Positions 8,029 through 17,373 of a stretch of DNA of 64,000 bases are shown here, one piece after another; positions within the stretch are counted from its first letter, which is position 1; each line of letters opens with the position of its first letter. Both the position numbers and the translations under genes were made by a program. The notes beneath the pieces were generated by a model that searched no databases, was not told the DNA's origin, and saw only the letters and a program-made list of their open reading frames with translations. The DNA comes from Opitutia bacterium (GTDB lineage: Bacteria; Verrucomicrobiota; Verrucomicrobiae; Opitutales; Opitutaceae): NCBI GenBank assembly GCA_947442255.1, contig CANEVO010000006.1, positions 23,949 to 87,948 on the forward strand, given 5' to 3'.

Positions 8029-9885
8029 TCACGGGCCGGTCACACTGTCCGTAATGGTCACCGCGTTGAAATCCAACACCCGCTTCAGTTTCCCATGGGT
8101 CATCGTGAGCATGCCGCTGCCGACCTCGGCGTTCAGGTAGGGGCCGGAAAACAGTTTCCACTCCTTCGCGTGGTCAATGGCGCGACCGTTAACCCGCGGG
8201 GCGGCGCCATACGTGCACTCAAGTTTTTTCCCACGCAGCGTGGTAAACGCGACGCGGGGCGTCGGCGTGAGGTCGATCATGAGCGGCAGCGCCCGGATCG
8301 CCGCCTTGAAGTCGTCCCAACTCTTGAACTCCCGCGCCGCGGCGGCCTGAAGGATCGTGCCGTTCTTGGGATGAGGCGAACGCAGCCGTTTGCCGCCACC
8401 CTCCAACGGCCGCCACTCGTAGGCCGCGAGCGGCCGGTAGGCGATGTAAGTTTGTCCTCCCTGCGCAAAGATCCAGCCCGAGCCGTCCTCCTCCAAGTGC
8501 GCGAGATCTTTCGAGAAAAACCCATTCACCTGTTCGAAGTTCGTCCCCGCCGGAATGTCGCTGAGCGAGATCAGGGCGTCGTCCTGCTGGAAGATCTGCT
8601 CGTAAGGCGAGCCGCCGAGCAGTTTGTACTCACTGATGTACGTGGGCTTGTTTTGAAACGTCACCATCGCCGGCATCGAATCCGGCATCTCGGTGAAATA
8701 CATCATCAGCTCATAAGGCCCGTAGTAGGGCTGGTTGGAGAAGATCGTGTTGTGCACGCCGCGCGGATCCGGCACGGCCCAGGTGAGATCCCACGAGTGC
8801 TGCTGGATCGGCTGGAGCAGCCCGCCCTGGTCGGAGCCGAGGGCGTAGTCCTTCGTGATGTACGCGGTCTTGTAGACCGGCGCATTGCGCACGTCGCTGT
8901 AGCGCCAGCGATGGCGGGTGCGTTTGCGTTCGAAGTGCGTGTAGGCCTCGGGCCGGTCGGTGCCAATGCGGTAGATCACCTCGGGGAGCTCGTAGTTGGC
9001 CGCGACCGCCGCGAAGTAGATACCCCAGCTGCCGTAGCTCGACGGGGCCGGGCAGTTGCCGAACATCAGCCAGCCGAAAAACGACGCGAGAGCGTTCCAT
9101 TTCTCCCGCACCGAGGTGTCGTCGGTGCGCGCGTGCGAGCCGATGTAGGTGCCGTTGAGCGTCTCCACGGCATAGTCGGCCATGACGTAATCGAGCATCA
9201 TGTGCCCGCGCTGGCGCATCGCGGGATCCTCCGCCCAGGCCGCGAGAAAGAGCATCGGGATCGAATACTCGCCGAGGTAGTGCGTGCAGTCGTATTCGCC
9301 CTGCCCGATGGTGGTGGTGAGCTTCATCCAGTGGACGAGGTAGGCGCGCGCCTCGGTCGAGATTTCCGCGGAACTCTTGCCGTTGAACCAGCGGTCGCCG
9401 GACTCCCCGGGCCACAACTGGGCCATCAGGTACATCGATGTGTAGTACATCGCCCAATGATTCTCCGTGTCCCCGCGCAAGGGCAGGTACGTCCGCCACG
9501 CCTCACGCACCGCCGCCTTCGCCTCGGGCGTGAGCTGATCGCGGCCGAGATACGAGATGCAGGCGATGGGAAACATCCAGAACATGTCGGCCGCCGGCGT
9601 CTTTATCAGCTCGATCAGACGCGCGGAGCAGATGTCGGCGTCCTCGCGGAGCCGCAGCTTGCAGGCAATTTCGGCGAGCCCGAAGGTGGCGGGGTCCTCC
9701 CGCCTGGCCGCACTCGCCCGCCACGTGACGACCTCGTTGGCGCGGGCCAGGTAGCCGGCCCGGCGGTCGGCCGGATTCGCCACGATGGTGGGCACGGGCG
9801 CAGGACCGGTGAATGACGGCTGCGCGTGAGCGGCGACCGCGGCGAGAAAAAGAACAGCGGGAAAAAGACCGTGGGAAAATTTCAT
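8029..9885 (-). CDS. Secreted protein of unknown family, possible toroid lyase/hydrolase
   Basis: 618 residues from the ATG at 9885, beginning with a clear signal peptide (MKFSHGLFPAVLFLAAVAAHA, cleavage AHA/QPS). The frame is open upstream but that part overlaps the neighbouring gene. The first two thirds are helical and aromatic (ENHWAMYYTSMYLMAQLWP, YDCTHYLGEYSIPMLFLAAWA), as in alpha/alpha-toroid polysaccharide lyases and glycosidases. The last third is beta-rich. I cannot place it in a named family. The neighbours on the same strand are an Asp-box protein (17 bp upstream) and an M28 peptidase (2 bp downstream), so the three form an operon for extracytoplasmic degradation or processing. 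Confidence 0.6.
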   Translation of the reverse strand: MKFSHGLFPAVLFLAAVAAHAQPSFTGPAPVPTIVANPADRRAGYLARANEVVTWRASAARREDPATFGLAEIACKLRLREDADICSARLIELIKTPAADMFWMFPIACISYLGRDQLTPEAKAAVREAWRTYLPLRGDTENHWAMYYTSMYLMAQLWPGESGDRWFNGKSSAEISTEARAYLVHWMKLTTTIGQGEYDCTHYLGEYSIPMLFLAAWAEDPAMRQRGHMMLDYVMADYAVETLNGTYIGSHARTDDTSVREKWNALASFFGWLMFGNCPAPSSYGSWGIYFAAVAANYELPEVIYRIGTDRPEAYTHFERKRTRHRWRYSDVRNAPVYKTAYITKDYALGSDQGGLLQPIQQHSWDLTWAVPDPRGVHNTIFSNQPYYGPYELMMYFTEMPDSMPAMVTFQNKPTYISEYKLLGGSPYEQIFQQDDALISLSDIPAGTNFEQVNGFFSKDLAHLEEDGSGWIFAQGGQTYIAYRPLAAYEWRPLEGGGKRLRSPHPKNGTILQAAAAREFKSWDDFKAAIRALPLMIDLTPTPRVAFTTLRGKKLECTYGAAPRVNGRAIDHAKEWKLFSGPYLNAEVGSGMLTMTHGKLKRVLDFNAVTITDSVTGP

Positions 9886-9902
9886 GACGGGGAGCGCCGC
9901 GT

Positions 9903-10922
9903 TTACCGGCGGGGAACGAACATGATGTTGAACACCGTTGCCTGCTCGAAACACAGCGGGCGCCAGGTGCGGCCGAAATCGTCGGACACGAAGACCGGTT
10001 TCAGGAAGGGCGCGGCGTAGAGCCGGCCGGGAATGTCCGGATCCGTGCTCACGCTCCACACCTCGCGGTTCGGCAGCCCGGCGCTGCGATCGGTCCAGGT
10101 GCGGCCGCCGTCCTCGGACACCAGCACACCCAAACTCCAGCCGCAGAGCACGAGGCGGCGCGGGTCGCTGGCGTCGAAGTCGCCGTTGTGCAGCGTGTGC
10201 TTCGTCGGCACGCCCTCCAGCCGCCGCCACGCCAAGCCGTTGTTGTCCGACCACAGCGCGCCGTTGGTCGAAGTCACGGCGAAGTAAACCCGCGGGTCGT
10301 GGGGCGACTGCCGCAGGTCATAGGTCACGTCGTCGGTGCCCTGCACCAGTCGCCAGGTGCGCGCGCCATCCTCCGTGAGGAAAATACCCTTTTCCGTGCC
10401 GGCGAAAACGCGCCCGGCCTTCGCGCGGTCCACCGTGATCGTATGCGTGTAAGCACGGCGAATGCCGGTGTTCATCCGCTGCCACGTGCGGCCATGGTCG
10501 CGGGAAACGCCGACGCCGTCGGGCAGGCCGGCGTAAAGATGGTCGGGTTCATGCGGATCGACGGCGAGGCCCTTGGCCTCGGTCATCTGCCAGTCGGTGA
10601 GAATGCGCCACGTCTTGCCGAGGTCGGGCGTCCGCATGACGCCGTCGAGCGCGCTGACGAGCAGCGCGTTCGGGTCGCGGAGATCGGCGATCACCTTGAA
10701 CATCCGGATGTGCGCGGGCCCGACATGCTCGACCGTCACCCGATCCGTCGAACGATAGATGCCGCTCAGGACCGCGGCGCCCCGGCCCATCACCGGCGCC
10801 TGCCCGCCGAGATTCACGCAAAAATAGAGGTCGTGCTTGAACTCCGCGGCGCGCACCCCCGCGGCGCCACCGAACGCCGCGACGACGAGCGTCAGGAAAA
10901 CATGTCGAATCGTGATGCTCAT
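9903..10922 (-). CDS. Secreted Asp-box (BNR) beta-propeller protein
   Basis: 339 residues with an N-terminal signal peptide (MSITIRHVFLTLVVAAFGGA, cleavage near VRA/AEF). At least six Asp-box-like S/T-x-D-x-G-x-T-W motifs are visible in order: TPDLGKTW, SRDHGRTW, TEDGARTW, SDNNGLAW (degenerate), SEDGGRTW and SDDFGRTW. They imply a six- or seven-bladed propeller of the sialidase/VPS10/Ycf48-like superfamily. I see no arginine triad arranged as in true sialidases, so enzymatic activity is not claimed. It is first in a three-gene minus-strand operon with the unknown secreted protein and the M28 peptidase, and diverges from the Rid-family gene 48 bp away. Confidence 0.8.
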   Translation of the reverse strand: MSITIRHVFLTLVVAAFGGAAGVRAAEFKHDLYFCVNLGGQAPVMGRGAAVLSGIYRSTDRVTVEHVGPAHIRMFKVIADLRDPNALLVSALDGVMRTPDLGKTWRILTDWQMTEAKGLAVDPHEPDHLYAGLPDGVGVSRDHGRTWQRMNTGIRRAYTHTITVDRAKAGRVFAGTEKGIFLTEDGARTWRLVQGTDDVTYDLRQSPHDPRVYFAVTSTNGALWSDNNGLAWRRLEGVPTKHTLHNGDFDASDPRRLVLCGWSLGVLVSEDGGRTWTDRSAGLPNREVWSVSTDPDIPGRLYAAPFLKPVFVSDDFGRTWRPLCFEQATVFNIMFVPRR

Positions 10923-10970
10923 AAAATAAGTCGGCTCGCCTCCAACGTGCGGCCGTGCAGAGTTCTTGTC

Positions 10971-11507
10971 ATGAACATTCCTTCCGGCCTCCGTCCGTTC
11001 GGCCTAGCCCTCGCCCTGCTGCTCGCCGCGGGTAGCCGGTCCATTGCGGCCACGCCTGAGGAGAAGCTCGCCGAACTCAAGCTCTCCCTGCCCACGCCGA
11101 ATGCCCCGATCGCGAACTACGTGCCGGCCGTCCGGACCGGTTCCTTGATTTTTCTCGCCGGCCACGTGCCGCGCGATGCCGCGGGCAAGGTCGTGGCCGG
11201 CAAAGTTGGCCGCAACGTCACCGAGAAGGACGCGGCCCTCGCCGCCCGCCAGACCGCGCTCACCCTGCTGGCCTCGCTGAAACGCGAGATCGGCGAGCTC
11301 GCGAAAGTGAAACGCATCGTCCGCGTCGGCGGCTTCGTCAATTGCACGGAGGAGTTTCAGGGCCAGCCCGCGGTACTCAACGGCTGCTCGGACCTGCTGG
11401 TGGCGGTCTTCGGCGACCGGGGCCGCCATGCGCGCACGGCCATCGGCGCGCACGCCCTGCCGCTCGGGGCCGTGGTGGAAATCGAGATGATCGTCGAAGT
11501 CGAATGA
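10971..11507 (+). CDS. Exported Rid/YjgF-family protein
   Basis: 178 residues from ATG 10971. An N-terminal signal peptide (MNIPSGLRPFGLALALLLAAG, cleavage near IAA/TPE) precedes a complete Rid-family domain: AVRTGSLIFLAGHVPRDA, VGRNVTEKDAALAARQTALTLL, KRIVRVGGFVNCTEEF, and the C-terminal RTAIGAHALPLGAVVEIE with the arginine and VEIE typical of the fold. Cytoplasmic RidA deaminates reactive enamines and imines; an exported version is common in environmental Gram-negatives but its substrate is unknown. It stands alone, divergent from the Asp-box gene. Confidence 0.85.
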   Translation: MNIPSGLRPFGLALALLLAAGSRSIAATPEEKLAELKLSLPTPNAPIANYVPAVRTGSLIFLAGHVPRDAAGKVVAGKVGRNVTEKDAALAARQTALTLLASLKREIGELAKVKRIVRVGGFVNCTEEFQGQPAVLNGCSDLLVAVFGDRGRHARTAIGAHALPLGAVVEIEMIVEVE

Positions 11508-11762
11508 CGGGACGGCGGGCGCGGCCCGCCCGGATCGGGGCCATCGCGCCCGAAGCCCGCCGCCGCCAGACCGGCCGACCGCCCCGCGGCGAAACGAACA
11601 AACCGGGGCGGCGACGACGAGGCGCTGCGCTCGTGAACGGTCCCAGGATGGAGCCCAGGCGGCGGATGGCCAAACCGGCGGCGCCGTCCACCCGGCCACC
11701 GCCAAAAAACCTCGAATCGTCGCTTGAAGTCGCGCGTCTTTCCCAGACACGCTCCTCCTCGT

Positions 11763-13283
11763 ATGAACCCTACCCCACAGGGCGCTTCCGGCCTGAATCG
11801 GACCGCCTGGCTCATCTGCATCATCGCCGCGATCGGCTTCGCGTTCGACATCTACGAACTGCTGATGCTGCCGCTCATCATCAAGCCGGCCGTTGCCGCG
11901 CTCAGCGCGCCGATCGTAGAGGGGTTGGTCGCGGGCGGGATGACGCGGCCCGAGGCGGCGGGACTCTGGTCGCCCGGCGGCGCCGAATACGTGCGCTGGG
12001 CGCGCACCCTGTTCTTCGTGCCCGCACTGGCCGGCGGCCTCTTCGGCCTCCTCGGCGGATACCTGACGGATTTGTTCGGCCGGCGGCGCGTGCTGACGTT
12101 CAGCATCCTCCTCTACGCGTTTGCGGCCTGCGCGGCGGGGTTTGCGACGACGTTGCCGCAACTGCTCTTCTTCCGCTGCCTCGTCTTCATCGGGGTGTGC
12201 GTCGAATTTGTGGCGGCGGTCGCGTGGCTCGCGGAGATTTTCACCCATCCGCCCCAGCGCGAAAAAGTGCTCGGCTACACGCAGGCGTTTTCTTCGCTCG
12301 GCGGCCTGCTCGTCGCCGCCGCCAACATCCTTGCGGCCAAGTGGGCGCTCGCCTTGCCGGCCATCCAGGGCGGACACGAGGCCTGGCGCTACACGCTCAT
12401 CTCGGGTGTGATTCCCGCCCTGCCGCTCCTCCTCATCCGGCCGTTCCTCCCCGAATCGCCGGAGTGGCAGAAAAAACGCGACGCCGGCACGCTCAAACGG
12501 CCGAGCATCGCCGCGCTCTTCGCGCCGGAGCTGCGCAAGACTACAATCCTCACGACACTCATCTTCGCCGCGAGCTACGGCATCGCCTTCGGCGCGATCC
12601 AGCAGCTCCCGCAAATCATCGGAGCGCAGCGGATCGGCACCCCACTCGAAGCCGGCCACGTCGCCGTGCTCGCGGTCGCCAAGGCGAAAGGTGGCGAGGC
12701 GATGGCCGCCGCCAAGGCCGCCAACAAGCCCCAGCCTGTCGCGCAAAAGGAAATGCGCCAGGCCGCCGGCAACGCCAGCGATCAAGTCGTGGCGGGAGTC
12801 ACGTTGTGGCAGGAAATCGGCGGACTGCTCGGCCGCTTCCTGCTTGCGGTGCTCGCGGTCGTCATCGTGAGTCGCCGGACGCTGTTCCGGGTGTTCCAGA
12901 TTCCGTCGCTCCTCTTCGTACCGCTGCTGTTCTGGTGGATTTCCGGCCAGCTCGGCGATGCCGACAGCCTCGGCCTGATCAAGGCCGGTATCTTCGTCGC
13001 GGGAGTGTTTACGGTCGCGCAGTTCAGCTTCTGGGGAAATTACATCCCGCTGGTCTTCCCGGTTCACCTGCGTGGCACCGGCGAGAGTTTCGCCGCCAAC
13101 ATCGGGGGCCGCGTGCTCGGCACCGCCGCCGCCTGGCTCACGCTCACGCTCTCCGCCTCCGACAAACCCGACCCGGCCCGCATGGCGATCGTGGGGGCCT
13201 GCGTCGCGTGTGCCTACGCGCTCGTCGGCGCGGTGCTCACGCAATTCCTCCCCGAGCCGAAGCCGGAAGCGCTGAAGGACTAG
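11763..13283 (+). CDS. MFS transporter
   Basis: 506 residues from ATG 11763; thirteen in-frame codons upstream look non-coding. Twelve membrane segments are visible. The MFS loop-2 signature appears as GGYLTDLFGRRRVLTFSILL, and PFLPESPEWQKKRDAG after TM6 is typical of sugar or metabolite:H+ symporters. The cytoplasmic middle contains an Ala/Lys-rich insertion of about 60 residues (around AVAKAKGGEAMAAAKAANKP) that is not usual for the family. The substrate is unknown. It ends 6 bp from the convergent ABC permease gene, with no room for a separate terminator. Confidence 0.85.
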   Translation: MNPTPQGASGLNRTAWLICIIAAIGFAFDIYELLMLPLIIKPAVAALSAPIVEGLVAGGMTRPEAAGLWSPGGAEYVRWARTLFFVPALAGGLFGLLGGYLTDLFGRRRVLTFSILLYAFAACAAGFATTLPQLLFFRCLVFIGVCVEFVAAVAWLAEIFTHPPQREKVLGYTQAFSSLGGLLVAAANILAAKWALALPAIQGGHEAWRYTLISGVIPALPLLLIRPFLPESPEWQKKRDAGTLKRPSIAALFAPELRKTTILTTLIFAASYGIAFGAIQQLPQIIGAQRIGTPLEAGHVAVLAVAKAKGGEAMAAAKAANKPQPVAQKEMRQAAGNASDQVVAGVTLWQEIGGLLGRFLLAVLAVVIVSRRTLFRVFQIPSLLFVPLLFWWISGQLGDADSLGLIKAGIFVAGVFTVAQFSFWGNYIPLVFPVHLRGTGESFAANIGGRVLGTAAAWLTLTLSASDKPDPARMAIVGACVACAYALVGAVLTQFLPEPKPEALKD

Positions 13284-13289
13284 CCGACG

Positions 13290-16200
13290 TTACGTCGCGG
13301 CCAGGGCCACACCCGGGCGCAACTCGCGCAGCGACCAGCGGAAGATCGCCCAGCCGCACGCGAGGTTGAGCACCCCGATGCCCGCAAGCATCGCCGTCAC
13401 GAGGGCGACCGTCGGCGCCGGCGGCAGCGTCGTCACACCCGGCCACACCGCGATCACTGAAGCCGCCGCGCCGATGGCGAGGCCCCACGCGATCAGCCGG
13501 CCGAATTCCGAAAACACCATCCGCGCCAGCACGCGGCCCGGAATGCCGATGGCCGCCATCACCGCAAACTCGCCCCGGCGCTCGCGCAGGTTGCGGGCCA
13601 CCACGATCGCGAGCCCGAGGCTGCCGAGGATCACCCCGAGCGAGCCCAGCACGTTGAAGATGGCGATGTAGGTGTTTTCGATCTGGTGGAACGCCGCGAG
13701 CACGTCGCGCGTCAGCTCGACGCGGCCGCCCGCATCCGCCGCCGCCGCCGCCAGCCGGTCGCGCAGCGTCCTTACGCCCGCGGGATCTTTCGCCTCGGCG
13801 AGAAAGAGCGAATAGCCGGGATTCGACGGAAATCTTTCGAGAAACCGCGCCTCATCCACGATCAGGTGTCCCTGGAAAATCGAGTCCCGCAGCACCCCGG
13901 CGATCCTCACATCGAACGCGCGGCCGACTTCATCGACGTAGGGCAGCACGTCGCCGACCTTGCGCTTGAGCGCCCACATCAGCGTCGTCTCGTCGACGAG
14001 CGCCGGAATCGCCCCGCCGGTGGCGCCGCGCAACACCGACCAGTCCGCCCCGCCTCGCCCGGTCAGCTTCGCGGCGTCGACCGCGAGCAGCCGCGGCTGC
14101 AGCGTCGAGTTGAGATTGAAGCAGTTCGCATTGTCGCCCGCGCCCACGCGCAGCGGCACGATGTCGCCGAGGTCGGCGGCGGTGCGCTCGAAGATTTCGA
14201 AGCCGCCCGACTTGCCGTCGCGTGCGGGGTTCTGCGGCGCCGTCGTCTCGATCCAAAGCCCGAAACCGCCCGTGCCGCTGCCGCGCTCGAGCCAGTCGGC
14301 GCCGATATGTTTCCGAAACGATGCCACCGACAGCACCATGAACACCGCCGTCGCAATGAGACCGACCACCGTGAGGTTGCGCGTGCGCCGCGCTCGGAGA
14401 TTCCGCCCGCCGAGGTAGGCCGCATCAAACGTCGCGCCGGCGCCACCTCCCGCCAGCCACGAGCGGCACAACGCGAGGCCTGCCCCCAGCAGCAAAAATC
14501 CCGCCAGATAAAACGCCCCCTGGGCCGGGAGGCCGCGCCCCGAAACCGCCATCGCCCCCACCCCGGCGGCCGCCGCGACACCGGCGACGACAAGGGAGTT
14601 TCTCCGAATTCCCGCCGCCGGCCCCGTTTCCTCAACGCCCGCCGCGAGCCGAATCGAGAGCGTGCGACGTGTCTGCCGGCGAATCGCCAGCCACACCGCG
14701 AAGAGCGAGCACCCCAAAAAACCGGTCACGCCGCCCGCGACGCTTGCCGGGTGCGCCGCAAACACAAACGTCCCCGCCCCACCCTGCCCCGCCCAAATCG
14801 TCTCGAGAAACCGCAGAATCCCCCGCGTGTAGAGCGCCGCCAGCGGCAGCCCAAGCGCGCAGCCCGCGAGCAGGATCACCGCCGCCTCCGCCAGCCGCCA
14901 GCGCAACAGCGTGCGCGCCTCGATCCCGACCGCGCCGAGCACCGCATCCTCGCGATTGCGCTGGAGCAGGCCCAGTTGAAACAACATGGCGACCAGCCCC
15001 AGCGCCGCGACGATCAGGAAAAAACTCATCCCGATGAACAGCCCGCCGAAATCCACCGTCGACTTCGCCGCGACCTGTGCACCCGCCCGCAGGTCGCGCA
15101 GCAGCAGTTGATTCATCTCCGGCCGCAGCGCGCCGAGCAGCGTCGCCGTGAGTTCCGCCTCGCGCGCGCGCCCGGCCGCGATGCGCAGCGCCGTGACGCT
15201 GCCCCAGCGCGTCGACCAAATTTCGCGGCCGGCCGCAGCGGACAGAAATGCCTTCGGCGCGCCGCGAAAATCGTCCCAGTAACGCTCGTCCTTGTCGCGC
15301 ACCCGCGCGAGGTCGAGCGGCAGCCCGGGGTCCCAGTCGCTCTGGTTCTTCGCATCGCTGATGCCCGGAAAATTCGGCATCCACGCGCTGTCGGCCGCGA
15401 GTCCCTCCAGCGGCACCACCATGCGCACGCGGAATGCCGTGCTCTGTTCCACCAGCCGGTCGCCCGCGCCGATCTGAAAATACGTCACGCGCACCTCATC
15501 GCCCGCCGCCGCCTGCAAATCCTCCGCGAGCCAGCGGTTGATCACGATTTCGCGGGCGCCCAGGTCCGCCGGCAGAAATGGCGCCGCCTCGCGCGTCGTC
15601 GCCGTCGCAATCGAATAGGGAGTCGAACGGTCGCGCACGCGGAGTTCGTTGACGAGGTAGGACACGACCGGCTGCGCCGCCGGCACCGCCCGGGTGACTG
15701 CCGCGGCCAGCTCCGGATCGACAAAGATTCGATCCGAGGTGACTTCGAACGTCGCGGCCTTCTCCCGCCAGTGGAGCGCCAGCCCGAAGTCCGCGAGCCG
15801 CACCGAACTTGCCAGCGCGCTCTTGAGATCAGTGCCCGGACCCGGCGCCGCGATGAGCAGCAGGTTCGCCCGCGCCTTCCGGTCGAGGCTGGCCTGCAGC
15901 AACTCGATCGGCAGAAACACGGACGGCGGCGCGACCTGGGTGGCCTCCAGATTGAAGCGACCGAACGACGCGTCGCCCACGATGCGCGCGACCGTGCAGC
16001 GCAGGCTCTGCAACTTGCTCTCGGCCCCGGCCACCGGCGCGTTGCCGGCGAGAATTCCGGGCTTGTGCAGGCGGACGACCAGCGTGTCGCCGACCGCGAT
16101 GTTCAGCCGGCGCGCGAGGGTGTCGTTCACCGCGATCTCCGAGGCGGCGGCCCGGAGCGCGACGGTGGCCGGGGCGGGCGCGAATCCCCAAAACGCGTCC

Positions 16201-16535
16201 GTGACGCCGACGAGTTGAACCTGGTTCGCCACCGCCTGGGTGCCGCCATGCGTGGCCGTGCCGCGGGCGAGCACGACGGGCGCCGCGCGCACATTGGCCG
16301 CCGTCGCGAATTCCTCCGCCAGTGCCTGCCGGAAAAAACGATCGCCGGCCGCCAGTACATGCGTGGCCCGCCCGATTCGATTCGCGCCGATCCGCCGCAG
16401 CGATTCCGCCACCGAGTCCCCGGCGAACAGCGCCCCGAGCAGCACCGTCGCCCCGAGCACCGCGCCCGCCAGCACGCCGAGGTAGGCGAAGCGATGGTGG
16501 AGCACGCTCCGGAAAATGTAACGGGCGACAGTCAT
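13290..16535 (-). CDS. ABC transporter permease, large FtsX/LolE type
   Basis: 1081 residues starting MTVARYIFRSVLHHRFAYLG, with a first membrane anchor. A large extracytoplasmic region (about 50-470) is followed by FtsX-like three-helix blocks near 480-620, another membrane region near 650-740, a second periplasmic portion and a C-terminal FtsX block (YIAIFNVLGSLGVILGSLGL, then RERRGEFAVMAAIGIPGRVL). This two-block layout (roughly 10 membrane segments) is that of DUF214-type exporters and differs from the shorter MacB. With the ATPase upstream it forms a MacAB/LolCDE-like machine that extrudes lipids, lipoproteins or small molecules from the inner membrane. It is the last gene of the long minus-strand run. 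Confidence 0.85.
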   Translation of the reverse strand: MTVARYIFRSVLHHRFAYLGVLAGAVLGATVLLGALFAGDSVAESLRRIGANRIGRATHVLAAGDRFFRQALAEEFATAANVRAAPVVLARGTATHGGTQAVANQVQLVGVTDAFWGFAPAPATVALRAAASEIAVNDTLARRLNIAVGDTLVVRLHKPGILAGNAPVAGAESKLQSLRCTVARIVGDASFGRFNLEATQVAPPSVFLPIELLQASLDRKARANLLLIAAPGPGTDLKSALASSVRLADFGLALHWREKAATFEVTSDRIFVDPELAAAVTRAVPAAQPVVSYLVNELRVRDRSTPYSIATATTREAAPFLPADLGAREIVINRWLAEDLQAAAGDEVRVTYFQIGAGDRLVEQSTAFRVRMVVPLEGLAADSAWMPNFPGISDAKNQSDWDPGLPLDLARVRDKDERYWDDFRGAPKAFLSAAAGREIWSTRWGSVTALRIAAGRAREAELTATLLGALRPEMNQLLLRDLRAGAQVAAKSTVDFGGLFIGMSFFLIVAALGLVAMLFQLGLLQRNREDAVLGAVGIEARTLLRWRLAEAAVILLAGCALGLPLAALYTRGILRFLETIWAGQGGAGTFVFAAHPASVAGGVTGFLGCSLFAVWLAIRRQTRRTLSIRLAAGVEETGPAAGIRRNSLVVAGVAAAAGVGAMAVSGRGLPAQGAFYLAGFLLLGAGLALCRSWLAGGGAGATFDAAYLGGRNLRARRTRNLTVVGLIATAVFMVLSVASFRKHIGADWLERGSGTGGFGLWIETTAPQNPARDGKSGGFEIFERTAADLGDIVPLRVGAGDNANCFNLNSTLQPRLLAVDAAKLTGRGGADWSVLRGATGGAIPALVDETTLMWALKRKVGDVLPYVDEVGRAFDVRIAGVLRDSIFQGHLIVDEARFLERFPSNPGYSLFLAEAKDPAGVRTLRDRLAAAAADAGGRVELTRDVLAAFHQIENTYIAIFNVLGSLGVILGSLGLAIVVARNLRERRGEFAVMAAIGIPGRVLARMVFSEFGRLIAWGLAIGAAASVIAVWPGVTTLPPAPTVALVTAMLAGIGVLNLACGWAIFRWSLRELRPGVALAAT

Positions 16536-16663
16536 CGGCGATGATCGGAGTTTGCCCCAGAGGATACAGCGCCCGGACCCAGAGGCAGCAGGAGGCCGCG
16601 GGGTTCACGAACACAGAGATTCCAAGTCGGGACCGATTGAAAATGCATGGTCTGGCTCTGTGC

Positions 16664-16695
16664 CCTCTGGGTCGGAGCTCCGTGTTCCCTGTGGC
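16664..16695. repeat. Dispersed repeat copy in an intercistronic gap
   Basis: These 32 bases match the reverse complement of 25352-25383 at 27 of 32 positions by eye (shared core CCTCTGGGTC, GAGCTC and CTGTGGC). Both copies lie between codirectional genes of the same long operon, here in the 165-bp gap between ABC ATPase and permease. No gene is present in the gap. Confidence 0.6.
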
Positions 16696-16700
16696 GAAAA

Positions 16701-17372
16701 TCAGGTCACCAACCGCCCGCCCTCGAGGCGGTAGGTCTTGTTCATCCTTTGCGCCAGGCCGGGATTGTGGGTCACCACGACCAGCGCGACTTTCGCGAGC
16801 GCGTTGGTTTGCAGGAGCAACTCCGCGATCCTCTCGCCGGTCGCCGGGTCGAGCGAGCCGGTCGGTTCGTCGGCGAGGATGATTTTCGGCTGGTTGATCA
16901 GCGCCCGTGCGATCGCGACGCGCAACTGCTCGCCGCCGGAGAGCTGCCACGGGAGGTGCGTCATCCGTTCCTGCAGGCCGACTTGCTCGAGGAGCGACCC
17001 GGCGCGCGCGCGGACGCTCGCGGCGTCCTCGGTCCAGCCGCCCGCGAGCCGCGGCACGAGCACGTTCTCCAAAATCGTGCACTGCGGCAGCAGGTAATGG
17101 AGCTGGAAGATGAAACCGATCGTCCGGTTGCGGAAGCGGGCGGCGGCCGGCGCGGCGAGCCCGCCGAGCGGCGTGCCGCCGATCGTGATCGTGCCGCTCG
17201 TGGGCTGGTCGAGGGCACCGAGGAGATTGAGCAGCGTGGTCTTGCCGCTGCCGGACGGGCCGACGATGGCCACGGCCTCGGCGGCGCCGACCGTGAGATC
17301 GAGTTCGCGCAGCACGGCCACCGGGCCGGCGGGGCTCTCGTAGGTTTTGGTGAGGCGCGAAACTTCGATCAT
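16701..17372 (-). CDS. ABC transporter ATP-binding protein, LolD/MacB type
   Basis: 223 residues, full length for the LolD/FtsE class. Walker A GPSGSGKTT at 38-46, Q-loop Q90, signature LSGGEQ at 144-149, Walker B with ILADEPTGSLD at 165-175 and switch histidine H202 are all present. A minor oddity is LRVAIARAL where most relatives have QRVAIARAL. Its ATG follows the stop of the PaaK-like ligase gene after 1 bp, so it is co-translated with the metabolic genes. It powers the permease encoded downstream, which suggests that the product of the operon is exported or placed in the envelope. Confidence 0.93.
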   Translation of the reverse strand: MIEVSRLTKTYESPAGPVAVLRELDLTVGAAEAVAIVGPSGSGKTTLLNLLGALDQPTSGTITIGGTPLGGLAAPAAARFRNRTIGFIFQLHYLLPQCTILENVLVPRLAGGWTEDAASVRARAGSLLEQVGLQERMTHLPWQLSGGEQLRVAIARALINQPKIILADEPTGSLDPATGERIAELLLQTNALAKVALVVVTHNPGLAQRMNKTYRLEGGRLVT

Positions 17373-17373
17373 C

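Noticed and set aside
13686..16544. 952-codon plus-strand open frame
   Set aside because: Antisense shadow of the ABC permease, a usual effect of GC-rich codon use; Arg/Gln-rich and without any recognisable motif.
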